From Halomonas colorata (lineage in GTDB: Bacteria; Pseudomonadota; Gammaproteobacteria; Pseudomonadales; Halomonadaceae), in NCBI RefSeq assembly GCF_014897985.1, contig NZ_JABUZA010000014.1, positions 1 through 64,000 of the forward strand: a stretch of 64,000 nt of DNA, given 5' to 3'. Each line of letters starts with the position of its first letter. Positions within the stretch are counted from its first letter, which is position 1. Positions 34,893 through 44,400 of the stretch are shown piece after piece. Position numbers and translations under genes: made by a program. Under the pieces are notes generated by a model, which saw only the letters and a list, made by a program, of their open reading frames with translations, made no database searches and was not told the origin of the DNA.

Positions 34893-36224
34893 CGCGACGG
34901 CGGTTTCCACCAGGCCTGCCAGGTTGAAGCGCTCAGGCAGCTTACCGGCAACGGCCAGCTCGACGCGCTCGGCAATTTCATCCAGCGCGACTTTATCCAG
35001 CACTTCGCCTGCAAACGCCAGGGTCAGAAGACCACGTGCCGTGGCTTCATCAATACCGCGAGTACGCAGGGCATAAATCGCCTCTTCATCCAACTGACCG
35101 GTCGTGGTGCCGTGAGAGCACTTCACATCATCGGCGTAGATCTCAAGCTCAGGCTTGGCATCAATCTGGGCGCGGTCAGACAGCAGCAGGTTCTGGTTGC
35201 TCTGGAAACCTTCGATCTTCTGGCTGTCACGCTTGACGTAGACCTTACCGTTAAACACACCGTGAGCGCGGTCATCCAAAATGCCTTTGTAGTTCTCGTT
35301 GGAGAACGTTAAGGGCGCGTTGTGATTGACCTTGGTATGGTTATCCACATGCTGGCGGCCTTGGCCAAAGAACAGTCCGTAGAAATTGGTTTCAGCACCC
35401 TGGCCGTTCAAGTCACTGATCAGGTCGTTACGTACCAGCGCCCCGCCCAGGTTCAGGTTGTACGAGGTATAGCGAGTGTCGCGGTCCTGCTCGACGTGCA
35501 TGCTGGCAATGTGCAGGTCGTTAAGCGGCGCTTCCTGCAACTTGTAGTGGTTCAGGATGGCACCGCGATCAAGCATGAACTCGCCTACCACGTTGGTGAA
35601 GTTAGCGGCTTCCTGATCACCACAATAGTGCTCAATCAACGTGGCTTCACTGCGCCCACCGGCCTCTACCAGAATACGCGGATGGCTCATCACCGGCGCA
35701 CTGTTAGCCCGGGAGAGAAACTGCAGCACGATGGGTTTATCAACCACCGTACCGGGCGCGATACGTACCACAGCGCCCTCTTCCATAAACGCGGTATTCA
35801 GCGCGGCAAACGAGGAGAAATCCACGCCGGTCAGACGGCCAAGCGGCCCACCCACTGCTTCATGGTTTTCAGTCAGCGCCTTGGAAAGCGGCAACACGTG
35901 AACGCTTTGGGGCAGCGCATCAAGGTCTGAAAGCGCCGGAGCAAACACACCATCGACAAACGTGAGGCGATAAGCCGAGATAGGCAATGTGACGGCCGCC
36001 GCCTGCGCTGGTGAGAAATCAGCGTTATCGGCTAGCGCAAAGTTGCCTTGGGCAATAGCGCGAACGTCGGTATATTTCCACTCTTCATCACGACGCGTGG
36101 GGAAGCCCAGCGCTTCAAAGCGTGCAGCGCCCGCCTGACGGCGCGCGGCAATCCACGTCGGCTCCGCCTCGCGTTGCTGGCTACGCGATTTCAGCGTGTC
36201 CAGAAAAGTTTGCGTATCGCTCAT
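34881..36224 (-). CDS. sufD: SufD, Fe-S assembly scaffold component
   Basis: 447 aa. The SufBD beta-helix core is recognisable from LTFVDGVFAPALS, NHYKLQEAPLNDLHI, the FYGLFFGQGRQHVDNHTKVNHN segment and the conserved DDRAHGVFNGKVYVKRDSQKIEGFQSNQNLLLSDRAQID, with KCSHGTTTGQLDEEAIYALRTRGI near the end. It forms the SufBC2D complex in the cytosol. It overlaps sufC by four bases (ATGA), so translation is coupled. Confidence 0.95.
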   Translation of the reverse strand: MSDTQTFLDTLKSRSQQREAEPTWIAARRQAGAARFEALGFPTRRDEEWKYTDVRAIAQGNFALADNADFSPAQAAAVTLPISAYRLTFVDGVFAPALSDLDALPQSVHVLPLSKALTENHEAVGGPLGRLTGVDFSSFAALNTAFMEEGAVVRIAPGTVVDKPIVLQFLSRANSAPVMSHPRILVEAGGRSEATLIEHYCGDQEAANFTNVVGEFMLDRGAILNHYKLQEAPLNDLHIASMHVEQDRDTRYTSYNLNLGGALVRNDLISDLNGQGAETNFYGLFFGQGRQHVDNHTKVNHNAPLTFSNENYKGILDDRAHGVFNGKVYVKRDSQKIEGFQSNQNLLLSDRAQIDAKPELEIYADDVKCSHGTTTGQLDEEAIYALRTRGIDEATARGLLTLAFAGEVLDKVALDEIAERVELAVAGKLPERFNLAGLVETAVALND

Positions 36225-36970
36225 GCCGCGGACTCCTCAATACCTTCGTAACCATTGGCCTCAAGCTGCTTGGCAAGCTCGGCATCGCCGGTTTTGACGA
36301 TTCGACCATCCACCAGGACGTGGACTTTATCGGGAACGATGTAGTCAAGCAGACGCTGATAGTGAGTTACCAGCAGAATCGCCCGCTCTTCGGCGCGCAG
36401 GCTGTTAACACCATCCGCCACGACTTTCATGGCATCGATATCGAGGCCCGAGTCGATTTCATCAAGCATGGCAAGCTTGGGCTGAAGCACCAGCATCTGG
36501 AGAATTTCGTTGCGCTTTTTCTCGCCGCCGGAGAAGCCTTCGTTAACCGCGCGCTGCAGGAAGCTGGCATCCATCTTCATAAAGCCGAGTTTTTCTTTAA
36601 CAAGCTTCATAAACTCAGGTGCTGGCATGTCCTCAAGACCGCGGGCTTTACGCTGAGCGTTAAGCGCAGATTTCAGCAGGTAAATATTTTTAACCCCCGG
36701 AATCTCGACCGGGTACTGGAAACCTAACAGCAGGCCCGCCTGGGCGCGCTCTTCGATTTCCATTTCAAGTACGTCTTTACCTTCAAAGGTGATGCTACCC
36801 TGGGTGACTTCATAGCCATCTTTACCGGCAATCACCGCTGACAGGGTTGATTTACCCGCGCCGTTAGGACCCATAATGGCGTGCACTTCGCCTGCGTTGA
36901 TGGTCAGGGTCAGGCCCTTGAGAATTTCTTTATCTTCAACGGTGACGTGTAAGTCAGTAACTTGCAGCAT
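36221..36970 (-). CDS. sufC: SufC ATPase
   Basis: 249 aa. ABC-type ATPase with Walker A GPNGAGKSTLSAVIAGKDGY near residue 35, signature FSGGEKKRNEILQ near residue 150 and Walker B LAMLDEIDSGLDIDAM. It powers the SufBC2D scaffold. The start has AAGG about 9 bases upstream. 79 bp separate it from sufB. Confidence 0.96.
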   Translation of the reverse strand: MLQVTDLHVTVEDKEILKGLTLTINAGEVHAIMGPNGAGKSTLSAVIAGKDGYEVTQGSITFEGKDVLEMEIEERAQAGLLLGFQYPVEIPGVKNIYLLKSALNAQRKARGLEDMPAPEFMKLVKEKLGFMKMDASFLQRAVNEGFSGGEKKRNEILQMLVLQPKLAMLDEIDSGLDIDAMKVVADGVNSLRAEERAILLVTHYQRLLDYIVPDKVHVLVDGRIVKTGDAELAKQLEANGYEGIEESAA

Positions 36971-37049
36971 AATCTTAAACCTTCTAATTCTGGCGAGTCG
37001 CTGGCGCGACGCGTATCAAAGTAATTTGTACGGCAAACCGGCTAAACGA

Positions 37050-38492
37050 TTAGCCTACCGCGCCTTCCAACGTCACGTTCAAGAGCGCTTCCGCTTCTAC
37101 CGCAAACTCCATCGGCAGCTCCTGGAATACATCCTTACAAAAACCATTCACGATCATACTGACCGCATCTTCTTCGGAAATGCCCCGGCTACGGCAGTAG
37201 AACAGCTGGTCTTCACCAATCTTGGAGGTGGTAGCCTCGTGTTCAATAGTGGCCGTGCTGTTGCCAATTTCCTGATAAGGGAAAGTATGTGCGCCACACT
37301 TGTCACCAATCAGTAGCGAATCGCACTGGGTGAAGTTACGTGCGCCTTTGGCACGTGGGCCAATTTTCACCAGCCCGCGGTAGGATTGGTCACTTTTACC
37401 TGCCGAGATACCTTTGGCCACGATATAAGAGCACGTGCCTTCACCGATGTGAATCATCTTGGTGCCGGTATCTGCCTGCTGGCGGCCGTTGGTGACGGCG
37501 ACAGAGTAGAATTCACCGATGCTGTCTTTACCGCGCAGCACGCAAGAAGGATATTTCCAGGTAATGGCCGAGCCGGTTTCAACCTGCGTCCAGCTAATGC
37601 GCGAACGCGCACCGCGGCAATCGCCACGCTTGGTCACAAAGTTATAGATACCGCCCTTGCCGTTCTCATCACCGGGGTACCAGTTCTGTACGGTGGAGTA
37701 CTTGATGTACGCATCATCTAACGCAACAAGCTCAACAACCGCCGCATGCAGCTGGTTCTCATCGCGCATCGGCGCGGTACAGCCTTCCAGGTAAGACACC
37801 TGAGCACGGTTTTCACAGATAATCAGCGTGCGCTCGAACTGCCCAGTATTGGCGGCGTTGATACGGAAGTAAGTGGATAGCTCCATCGGGCAGGTAACGC
37901 CTTCTGGTACAAACACGAACGAGCCGTCGGTAAATACCGCCGAATTAAGCGCGGCAAAGTAGTTATCCGCTACCGGCACCACGGTGCCCAGATACTGCTT
38001 GATCAGCTCGGGGTAGTCGCGAATCGCCTCAGAAATGGAGCAGAAGATAACGCCGGCTTCAGACAGCTCTTTTTTGAACGTAGTGGTAACCGATACCGAG
38101 TCAAACACGGCATCGACGGCCACACCGGCAAGCGCTGCACGCTCATGCAGCGGAATACCCAGTTTCTCGTAAGTTTCCAGCAGCTTGGGATCGACCTCAT
38201 CCAGGCTTTGTGGGCCATCTTCCGGGCGCTTGGGAGCACTGAAATAGGAAATAGCCTGATAATCGATCGGCGGGTAATCCAGATGCGCCCAGGAGGGTTC
38301 CTTCATGTTCAGCCACTGCCGATAAGCGTCAAGACGCCACTCAAGCATCCACTCTGGCTCGCCCTTTTTCTTGGAGATAAAAGCAATCGTGCCTTCATCC
38401 AGGCCAGGAGGAAGAGTGTCGCTTTCGATATCGGTTACAAAGCCATCTTTGTATTCGCGACGAACCAACTGTTCCATTTCTTCGGTTGCCAT
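37050..38492 (-). CDS. sufB: SufB, Fe-S cluster scaffold protein
   Basis: 480 aa. Conserved SufB segments are present: [36 protein letters not shown], and [32 protein letters not shown] with the cysteine that accepts sulfur or cluster. It assembles Fe-S clusters with SufC and SufD in the cytosol. A strong GGAGGG precedes the ATG. It is the first structural gene after the regulator, 67 bp away. Confidence 0.96.
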   Translation of the reverse strand: MATEEMEQLVRREYKDGFVTDIESDTLPPGLDEGTIAFISKKKGEPEWMLEWRLDAYRQWLNMKEPSWAHLDYPPIDYQAISYFSAPKRPEDGPQSLDEVDPKLLETYEKLGIPLHERAALAGVAVDAVFDSVSVTTTFKKELSEAGVIFCSISEAIRDYPELIKQYLGTVVPVADNYFAALNSAVFTDGSFVFVPEGVTCPMELSTYFRINAANTGQFERTLIICENRAQVSYLEGCTAPMRDENQLHAAVVELVALDDAYIKYSTVQNWYPGDENGKGGIYNFVTKRGDCRGARSRISWTQVETGSAITWKYPSCVLRGKDSIGEFYSVAVTNGRQQADTGTKMIHIGEGTCSYIVAKGISAGKSDQSYRGLVKIGPRAKGARNFTQCDSLLIGDKCGAHTFPYQEIGNSTATIEHEATTSKIGEDQLFYCRSRGISEEDAVSMIVNGFCKDVFQELPMEFAVEAEALLNVTLEGAVG

Positions 38493-38559
38493 GGTGTTAC
38501 CCTCCGGGCAGTTGGTGGCGAGGTCTCCTCGCCGTCAATAAGGATAAATTGCCTAGTCG

Positions 38560-39024
38560 TTACGCAGAAACCGCCGATAGGCTGATACTTTGAATCGGTA
38601 ATTGCACGGGCAGCTTAAGGGGCGTGGACGCCGCTAAATGGGCCAATGTCACGCTTTCAAGCAGGGTACGAATCGCTAGCGACACGCGCTGCCAGTTATC
38701 GGCCACACCGCATGTTGCAACCAAGTCACACTCGCCTTGGGCTTGGCTACACTCCGTCATCGCTACGGGCCCTTCAATGGCCGAAATAATGTCGGCTGCG
38801 GTAATCTGCGACGCGGGCCTAGCGAGCCGATAGCCCCCCTGAGCGCCGCGCTGCGATGCTAAGAGCCCTGCCCGAACCAACATTTTAAGCGTTTTACTAA
38901 CCGTTGGATGCGGTAGCTGAACGGCTTCGGCGAGATCAGCTGCCGCATGCGATGCGTGAGGGTGACGCGCAATCTGCGCCATAACCACAGCGGCGTAATC
39001 AGTCAGCCGAGAAAGCTTTAGCAT
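38560..39024 (-). CDS. SUF-system Rrf2-family Fe-S regulator
   Basis: 154 aa. The N-terminal winged helix (LSRLTDYAAVVMAQIARHP, then HPTVSKTLKMLVRAGLLASQRGAQGGYRLAR) is typical of Rrf2 proteins. Three Cys for cluster binding follow: CSQAQGEC and CGVADNW. It belongs to the group of suf-operon regulators and probably represses suf when its cluster is intact. It is the first gene of the operon. An IscR-type site lies upstream. AGGAG precedes the ATG. Confidence 0.9.
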   Translation of the reverse strand: MLKLSRLTDYAAVVMAQIARHPHASHAAADLAEAVQLPHPTVSKTLKMLVRAGLLASQRGAQGGYRLARPASQITAADIISAIEGPVAMTECSQAQGECDLVATCGVADNWQRVSLAIRTLLESVTLAHLAASTPLKLPVQLPIQSISLSAVSA

Positions 39025-39070
39025 GTCGACTCCTATTAATTAGTCAGTCATCAAGCTGGCGTACGTATTA

Positions 39071-39095
39071 ATTGGGTACCATTTTAGTCCTGTAT
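39071..39095. promoter_or_regulatory. IscR type-1-like box upstream of the suf regulator
   Basis: Compared with the 25-bp IscR type 1 consensus, this site matches at 18 positions. The strongest part is TTTTAGTCCTGTAT read on the plus strand, with weaker pairing in the left arm. It lies about 50 bp upstream of the regulator start and overlaps a TATACA sequence that could be the minus-strand -10. Autoregulation by the adjacent Rrf2 protein is the natural reading. Confidence 0.45.
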
Positions 39096-39220
39096 AAAAT
39101 TGATGTGAAGCCCTAACGCACAATCATTGGCAAATTAGCCTTATTCTTGGCACGTTCGATGCAAATGCCATCAAAAACGCCAATCATTATCATTTAAGAA
39201 TTCTATTTGCTACTCGATAT

Positions 39221-39252
39221 AAAAAAACCTACCGCGTAAAGGGGTAGGTTTT
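39221..39252 (-). terminator. Intrinsic terminator downstream of yjdM
   Basis: The stem AAAACCTACC/GGTAGGTTTT (39224-39233 and 39243-39252) with a 9-nt loop is followed on the minus strand by a run of Ts. It lies 17 bp past the yjdM stop and also gives a short T-run on the plus strand. Confidence 0.85.
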
Positions 39253-39268
39253 ATAGTGCATTAAGCAA

Positions 39269-39610
39269 TCAGGCCTTTTTAACAAACTCCGATTTGAGCT
39301 TCATAGGACCAATACCATCAACTTTACAGTCAATATCGTGGTCGCCCTCGACGATACGAATACTCTTGACCTTCGTGCCTACCTTAACCACCAACGAGCT
39401 ACCCTTGACCTTCAGATCCTTGATAACCGTTACGCTGTCACCGTCAAAAAGCAGGTTACCGTTAGCATCACGCACGCTTGGAGCGTCATCCGCCGCGTCG
39501 GTATTTGCCGTTTTTGACCATTCATGGCCACATTCCGGGCACACGTACTGCAAGCCGTCATCGTATGTAAACGTTGAGGCGCAGGAGGGACAGTTAGGCA
39601 GTTCGTTCAT
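39269..39610 (-). CDS. yjdM: YjdM-type zinc-ribbon protein (PhnA family)
   Basis: 113 aa from the ATG at 39610, which has GGAG six bases before it. The zinc ribbon CPSC ... CPEC at residues 7-29 is followed by the conserved PhnA domain ([27 protein letters not shown] ... [25 protein letters not shown]). Once thought linked to phosphonate use, its function is not established. No phosphonate genes surround it. Confidence 0.92.
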   Translation of the reverse strand: MNELPNCPSCASTFTYDDGLQYVCPECGHEWSKTANTDAADDAPSVRDANGNLLFDGDSVTVIKDLKVKGSSLVVKVGTKVKSIRIVEGDHDIDCKVDGIGPMKLKSEFVKKA

Positions 39611-39687
39611 GGACGGCTCCATCGCGGGCAATAAGAAAGCGATGGAGCCTACACCGAATGGACAAAATGCTCCAGTCTGAGAGGCTA

Positions 39688-40164
39688 TCAGCCCCGCTGG
39701 TAAGTGCCCACCAGGCGGTCAATGCCTAATAGATGCGGCTCAACTTCTTTTAAAAGCTCAGCCATGCTGAGCCCTTCCGGCAGCGCCGTTTGATGATCCA
39801 GCGCCAGCACCAAGAAATAGTAAAGGTGCTTGCCATGCCCTTCAGGTGGCATCGGGCCGCCATAGCCGCGCTTGTCGAAGTCGTTGCTGCCTGGCGTACC
39901 GATCGGGGTATTTTCCTCAAGGCCCGTAATATCGCCCGGCAGATTATAAAGAGTCCAGTGAATAAACCCGTAGCTGCCGTCTTTAACAAGCGGCGCATCG
40001 GGGTCATGGCAGATCACCGCAAACCCTTTGGTACCTTCAGGAGCGTTATGCCAGGCAAGCGGTGGAGATACGTCCTCACCTTCGCCGGTATAACGTGCAG
40101 GAATCGCCTGATGCTGCTCAAAAGCCGTACTGGTAACTTGCATGGATGATCGTGCAAATGCCAT
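39688..40164 (-). CDS. YbhB/YbcL-family (PEBP-like) protein
   Basis: 158 aa with the PEBP fold: [26 protein letters not shown] (DPDAP motif), then [15 protein letters not shown] and [23 protein letters not shown] (GPxPP and GxHxY). It binds phosphate- or anion-bearing ligands; the role in bacteria is unknown. AAGGAG precedes the ATG. No signal peptide, so it is cytosolic. Confidence 0.92.
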   Translation of the reverse strand: MAFARSSMQVTSTAFEQHQAIPARYTGEGEDVSPPLAWHNAPEGTKGFAVICHDPDAPLVKDGSYGFIHWTLYNLPGDITGLEENTPIGTPGSNDFDKRGYGGPMPPEGHGKHLYYFLVLALDHQTALPEGLSMAELLKEVEPHLLGIDRLVGTYQRG

Positions 40165-40225
40165 TTGTCTCTCCTTGGGTTAGCCAATGACGCTTAGTAC
40201 AGGGTGGCTGGAAAGAGTGCCGCTA

Positions 40226-40777
40226 TCAAGGCCGGTTCAGAAAACCTGAGTTTTGTTGCCACCACTGCCGAGCTATCTCGACATTTTCTGCGTTACCGGC
40301 AGGATTCAGCACGGTGGGCAGCTGAACGTAGCTTCCACCTGTGTTCACCATCAAGAGCGGATCTTGCGTTGCCAGCTGTAGCGCATACAGCACCAGCATT
40401 TGCTCATACTCATCGTGTGTATCCAAACGTGAAAACAGCAGAGGCACGGCGGGCAAGCCAATTTCGCCTAATCGTTCTGCCGCGATATACCACACCCGTG
40501 GATTGTCACGATCACCGTAGGTGGAAACAAACCGCCGGTCGGAAAGCCGGCTTACATAGTAAGACGCCTCTTCTTCAGGGCTTACAAAGAGCGGCGGCAC
40601 CCAGTCGGTCGCCGAAGCCGTATTGGCGTAAGTAGTCGGCGCTGCCGGGGGCAGCGTTTGGGAAACCGGCACGTCAACCGTGCGCGGATTTTCGGGCGCG
40701 GATGTACGCTGGCTGCCCGCACATCCGGCTAACAATACGCTTCCCAGCAGTAAGACATACAACACTTTTTGCTGCAT
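40226..40777 (-). CDS. Lipoprotein of unknown function
   Basis: 183 aa from the ATG at 40777, seven bases after GGGAG; the ATG six bases earlier touches that sequence. The signal ends in LLLGSVLLAGC, a lipobox. The mature part has a Pro/Thr-rich linker and then a helical region (RVWYIAAERLGEIGLPAVPLLFSRLDTHDEYEQMLVLYALQL) that resembles a HEAT-like repeat. It is probably anchored in the outer or inner membrane. Family not recognised. Confidence 0.75.
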   Translation of the reverse strand: MQQKVLYVLLLGSVLLAGCAGSQRTSAPENPRTVDVPVSQTLPPAAPTTYANTASATDWVPPLFVSPEEEASYYVSRLSDRRFVSTYGDRDNPRVWYIAAERLGEIGLPAVPLLFSRLDTHDEYEQMLVLYALQLATQDPLLMVNTGGSYVQLPTVLNPAGNAENVEIARQWWQQNSGFLNRP

Positions 40778-40832
40778 TTTCATGCTCCCTGTGCACTCCC
40801 TCACAATAGACCTGCCATATCCATGACCAACA

Positions 40833-41204
40833 TCATGACCAACGGCCCTGGCGTTTTAAACGTCTTTTTACCCAGCCATCATACAGCTTGCGTAACCCGG
40901 GTTTAATAAGCGGCAAGCCAATAACCCAGGCCACTGGACGCAACAATGCAACGCGCGCCATTAATAGCCGATAGGCATCAATCCCCTCAACGATGCGCCC
41001 GTCGGTTTGCTCAATATGCAGCGACCTTAAGGCCGCCTCCAGCGCTATCCCTTTATTTTGCAACGCCTGCTGATATTCGCTCACATCGCACCAGCGAATA
41101 TCGCTTGCCCCTTCGCCCGCCCAACGCTCATAGCGCTGTCTGTCTTTGCGGCAGCTGGGGCAAACCGCATCGTAATAGACATTGATGACATCGTGATTAG
41201 GCAT
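40833..41204 (-). CDS. DCC-family thiol-disulfide oxidoreductase (DUF393)
   Basis: 123 aa. The N-terminal segment NVYYDAVCPSCRKDRQRYERW contains the CPSC pair of the DCC group (DxxCxxC), a thioredoxin-like domain. A hydrophobic C-terminal helix (VALLRPVAWVIGLPLIKPGLRKLYDGWVKRR) suggests membrane association. Substrate unknown. It precedes the lipoprotein gene by 55 bp on the same strand. Confidence 0.87.
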   Translation of the reverse strand: MPNHDVINVYYDAVCPSCRKDRQRYERWAGEGASDIRWCDVSEYQQALQNKGIALEAALRSLHIEQTDGRIVEGIDAYRLLMARVALLRPVAWVIGLPLIKPGLRKLYDGWVKRRLKRQGRWS

Positions 41205-41316
41205 AGTCAGCTCTAGGTAACGTTTTACCGATTAAGTGTGGCACTTACCCCGCCAGAGGCAACCCCACTGCAGCGCAACTCGGCAAGCATCCGCGGTTAA
41301 CCGTCAAACTACAATC

Positions 41317-41357
41317 AAAAAAGCCTGCGATGCCAAATGAACGGCCTCGCAGGCTTT
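41317..41357 (-). terminator. Intrinsic terminator of the giant gene
   Basis: The 11-bp stem AAAGCCTGCGA/TCGCAGGCTTT (41320-41330 and 41347-41357) with a 16-nt loop is followed on the minus strand by a run of Ts. It lies about 60 bp past the giant gene stop and may also stop plus-strand transcription. Confidence 0.85.
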
Positions 41358-41418
41358 ATTAACACCTTCTATTTCATTAGCACCACTGTGAGTGCCAAAG
41401 AAGCCCTACTTATGCACG

Positions 41419-44400
41419 TTACATCAATGCGCTCTGCGCATCGTCCTGTACTCCGCTAATGCTGACATCGTCGCTAAGAGCAGCTACCTCCTCATCTAGA
41501 TAAGCAGCATCATTCGCTTCAGAGGCCATGGCCATCATCATACCCATGTTCGAAGCGCTGGCTGCTTCCGCGCCCGCATCTCGAGTGATCTGGAAAGACG
41601 CCAGATCCATGGAGCCGCCGTTGAAGGTAATGCGCAGAACCTGAACGCCTTCCTCTAAATCCAGCGTCAGCGAGGGCCCATCGACATACACACCCCAGTC
41701 GCCGGAGTTGGGTACCGAACCGCTGGCCTGCTCATAGAAACCGCCATTTTGCTCCACCGCTGCGGTGATCGTGCGCCCGTCATTGGGGCTTGAGGTAACG
41801 AACGACAGGGTATGATTTCCCGCCTGCTCAACGTTAATGGTGTACTCCAACCACTCGCCCTCATCCACCCAGCCGACAGCCTCCCCTTCCCCGACGATAT
41901 CCACACCGTCGCCAGGGCGCACTACTGTGCCGATCTGGAAGGCATCCGCATCGTTGTAGGCAACGCCTTGACCACCCTCATCGTAGTTCACCGCATCGAG
42001 CGTCAAGCCATCATTGGCATCCACTAGCCATGGCGTTCCTTCAGCGTTGAACGCCTGCTGCCCATCGCGCGACAGAGTGAACGAGGCCAAGTCCATCGAT
42101 CCACCATTGAAGGTGAGCCGCAATACCTGCTCGCCAGCTTCAAGCGCTACCTGAGAAGCATTGGTGGGCTGGAAGTTACCCCAGCCGCCGGTCGGCGATA
42201 CCACCACCGGGCCGCTCGATGAGTAGGGCGTACCGTCACCTTGAGTAAAGGTGGCTGTAATGCTGCGCTGAGAGCCGTTAACGTCCCCAAGCGCTGACAG
42301 GAAGGATAGGTCATAAACGCCGGCCTGCTGAATGTTGAGCGTGTATTCCACCCATTCGCCTTCATCCACCCAGCCGATGGCATCGCCATTACCCACGATA
42401 TCCACACCGTCACCGGGACGTACTTCCGTACCGATCTGGAAGTCATCGACATCGTTGTAGGCAACCCCCTGACCTCCCTCATCATAGTTTACGGCCTTAA
42501 GGCTGAAGTTACCGCCCACTAGCCACGCCTCACCATTGGCGGTGAAGGCCTGTTGACCGTCATCTACGGGGGCTTCTTCTACTGCTAGCGTAAAGCCTGC
42601 TTGCACGCTAGCCTGGCCGTCAGAAGCCGTAACGATAATGTCGAAGCTTCCCGCCGCGGTAGCCGTTCCGGAGAAAACTCCGTCCGAGGACATAGAAATT
42701 CCGCTGGGTAGGCCACTGGCGGTATACGCCAAGCTATCGCCATCGGCGTCGACAAACGCATCCTCAGGCAGGCTGAAGCTAATTGCTTCCCCCTCCACCA
42801 GGGTGACATCGTTGATGGCTTCCTCTACCACCGGCGCCTGATTGACTGGGGTCTGATCGACGGGCGCCAGGTTGAACGAGGCCAGATCCATGGACCCACC
42901 GTTAAAGGTAAGCCGTAACACCTGCTCGCCGGCTTCAAGCGCTACCTGCGTGGTGCTGGTCTGGGTGAACGTCGTCCAACTGCCGGTTGGTAACACCCCT
43001 ACCGGTGAAGCCGTTACGTAAGGCGTATCGCCCTTGGCAAAGCTCGCGGTAATGGAGCGGGCGGTCGAATTGGTCGAGGCCATGGCGGTCAAAAAGCCGA
43101 GATCATAAACACCATCTTCTGCCACATTAATGGTGTACTCGACCCATTCGCCGTTCTCTATGAAACCAATCGCTTGCGATGGAGTGGAGATATCCACCGC
43201 CTCGTCGGAGCGGAAGGAACCACCCTGGTGGGCGGCATCCGAGTCGTTATAGGCCACACCCTGGCCGCCGTTATCATACAAACGTGCCTCCAGGCTCAGC
43301 CCATCAGCGCCTACCTCCCAAGCGGTTTGGGTGTCGTTGTAAGCACTCTGGCCATCATCGACAGGCGCTACAAAGTCGAGGTTGAACGACGCCAGATCCA
43401 ACTGACCACCGTTGAAGGTCAGCCGCAGCACCTGCTCCCCTTCCTCCAGATCGAAGGTCAACGGGCCCACGGTCTGGAAGCTGGTGAAGCTACCGGTGTT
43501 GGGAAGACTCTGCACCTGCGATGGGGTGTAGAACTCGCCATCCTGCTCGAACGCGGCGGTAATGGTCTTGCCACCGCTCGTCGCAGAGGTTGAGAAGCTC
43601 AGCGTATAGGTGCCCGCTGTTTCTACGCTTAAGGTGTACTCGACCCACTCACCATCCGCGATGTAACCCAGTGCCTCGGTACCGTTTGAGATATCGACCG
43701 CCTCGTCGGAGCGGAACGCAGCACCCTGATGGCCTGGCGTGGTGTCGTTATACGCCACGCCCTGGCCGCCGTTGTCATACAGTTTCGCTTCCAGCGCTAA
43801 TCCTTCACTGCCCACCACCCAGGCGGTCTCACTAGCATTAAAGGCGGTCTGGCCGGTTGGTTCAGGGTTATCGAGGAAGTTCGGCACGCCGTCGTTGTTA
43901 TCGTCGTCGTACAGATCCACCCGGCCGTTGCCGTCGGCATCCTCCGCTCCTGTCGGGTCGTAGGGGGTAACGTTTTCGACCAGGAAGATATTGTCGTTGT
44001 AGTCGTAGTTCACCCCGGCATAGTCCTGGATCACGATATAGGTGTCAGGAATGACGTTGCCCGCGGCGTCCTTGGCGATATACACGCGGATCAGATGGCC
44101 GTCGCTTGCGTCCCAGTTGAGATTGGTGCCCGGGTTACCAATGGCATCAATAGTGTCCTCGTAGAGGTTAGCATCCGGATCCGACCAGGAAATGTAGCCC
44201 TGACGGCCCGATATCTCAGCGAAGAAGCCAAACGGCGCATCACGATCCAGGGTAGTTATGGTCAGCTGGTTGCCGTTGTTAAGCGTGCGCGGCAATAACG
44301 TCTGACCATCCGCCTCGTCGTGGGCCAGAATTTCATCACGGTTGCGGCTATCCACATCGTGGATGAATAGCCGAGCCACATCGCCTTGGGTGTGATAGGC

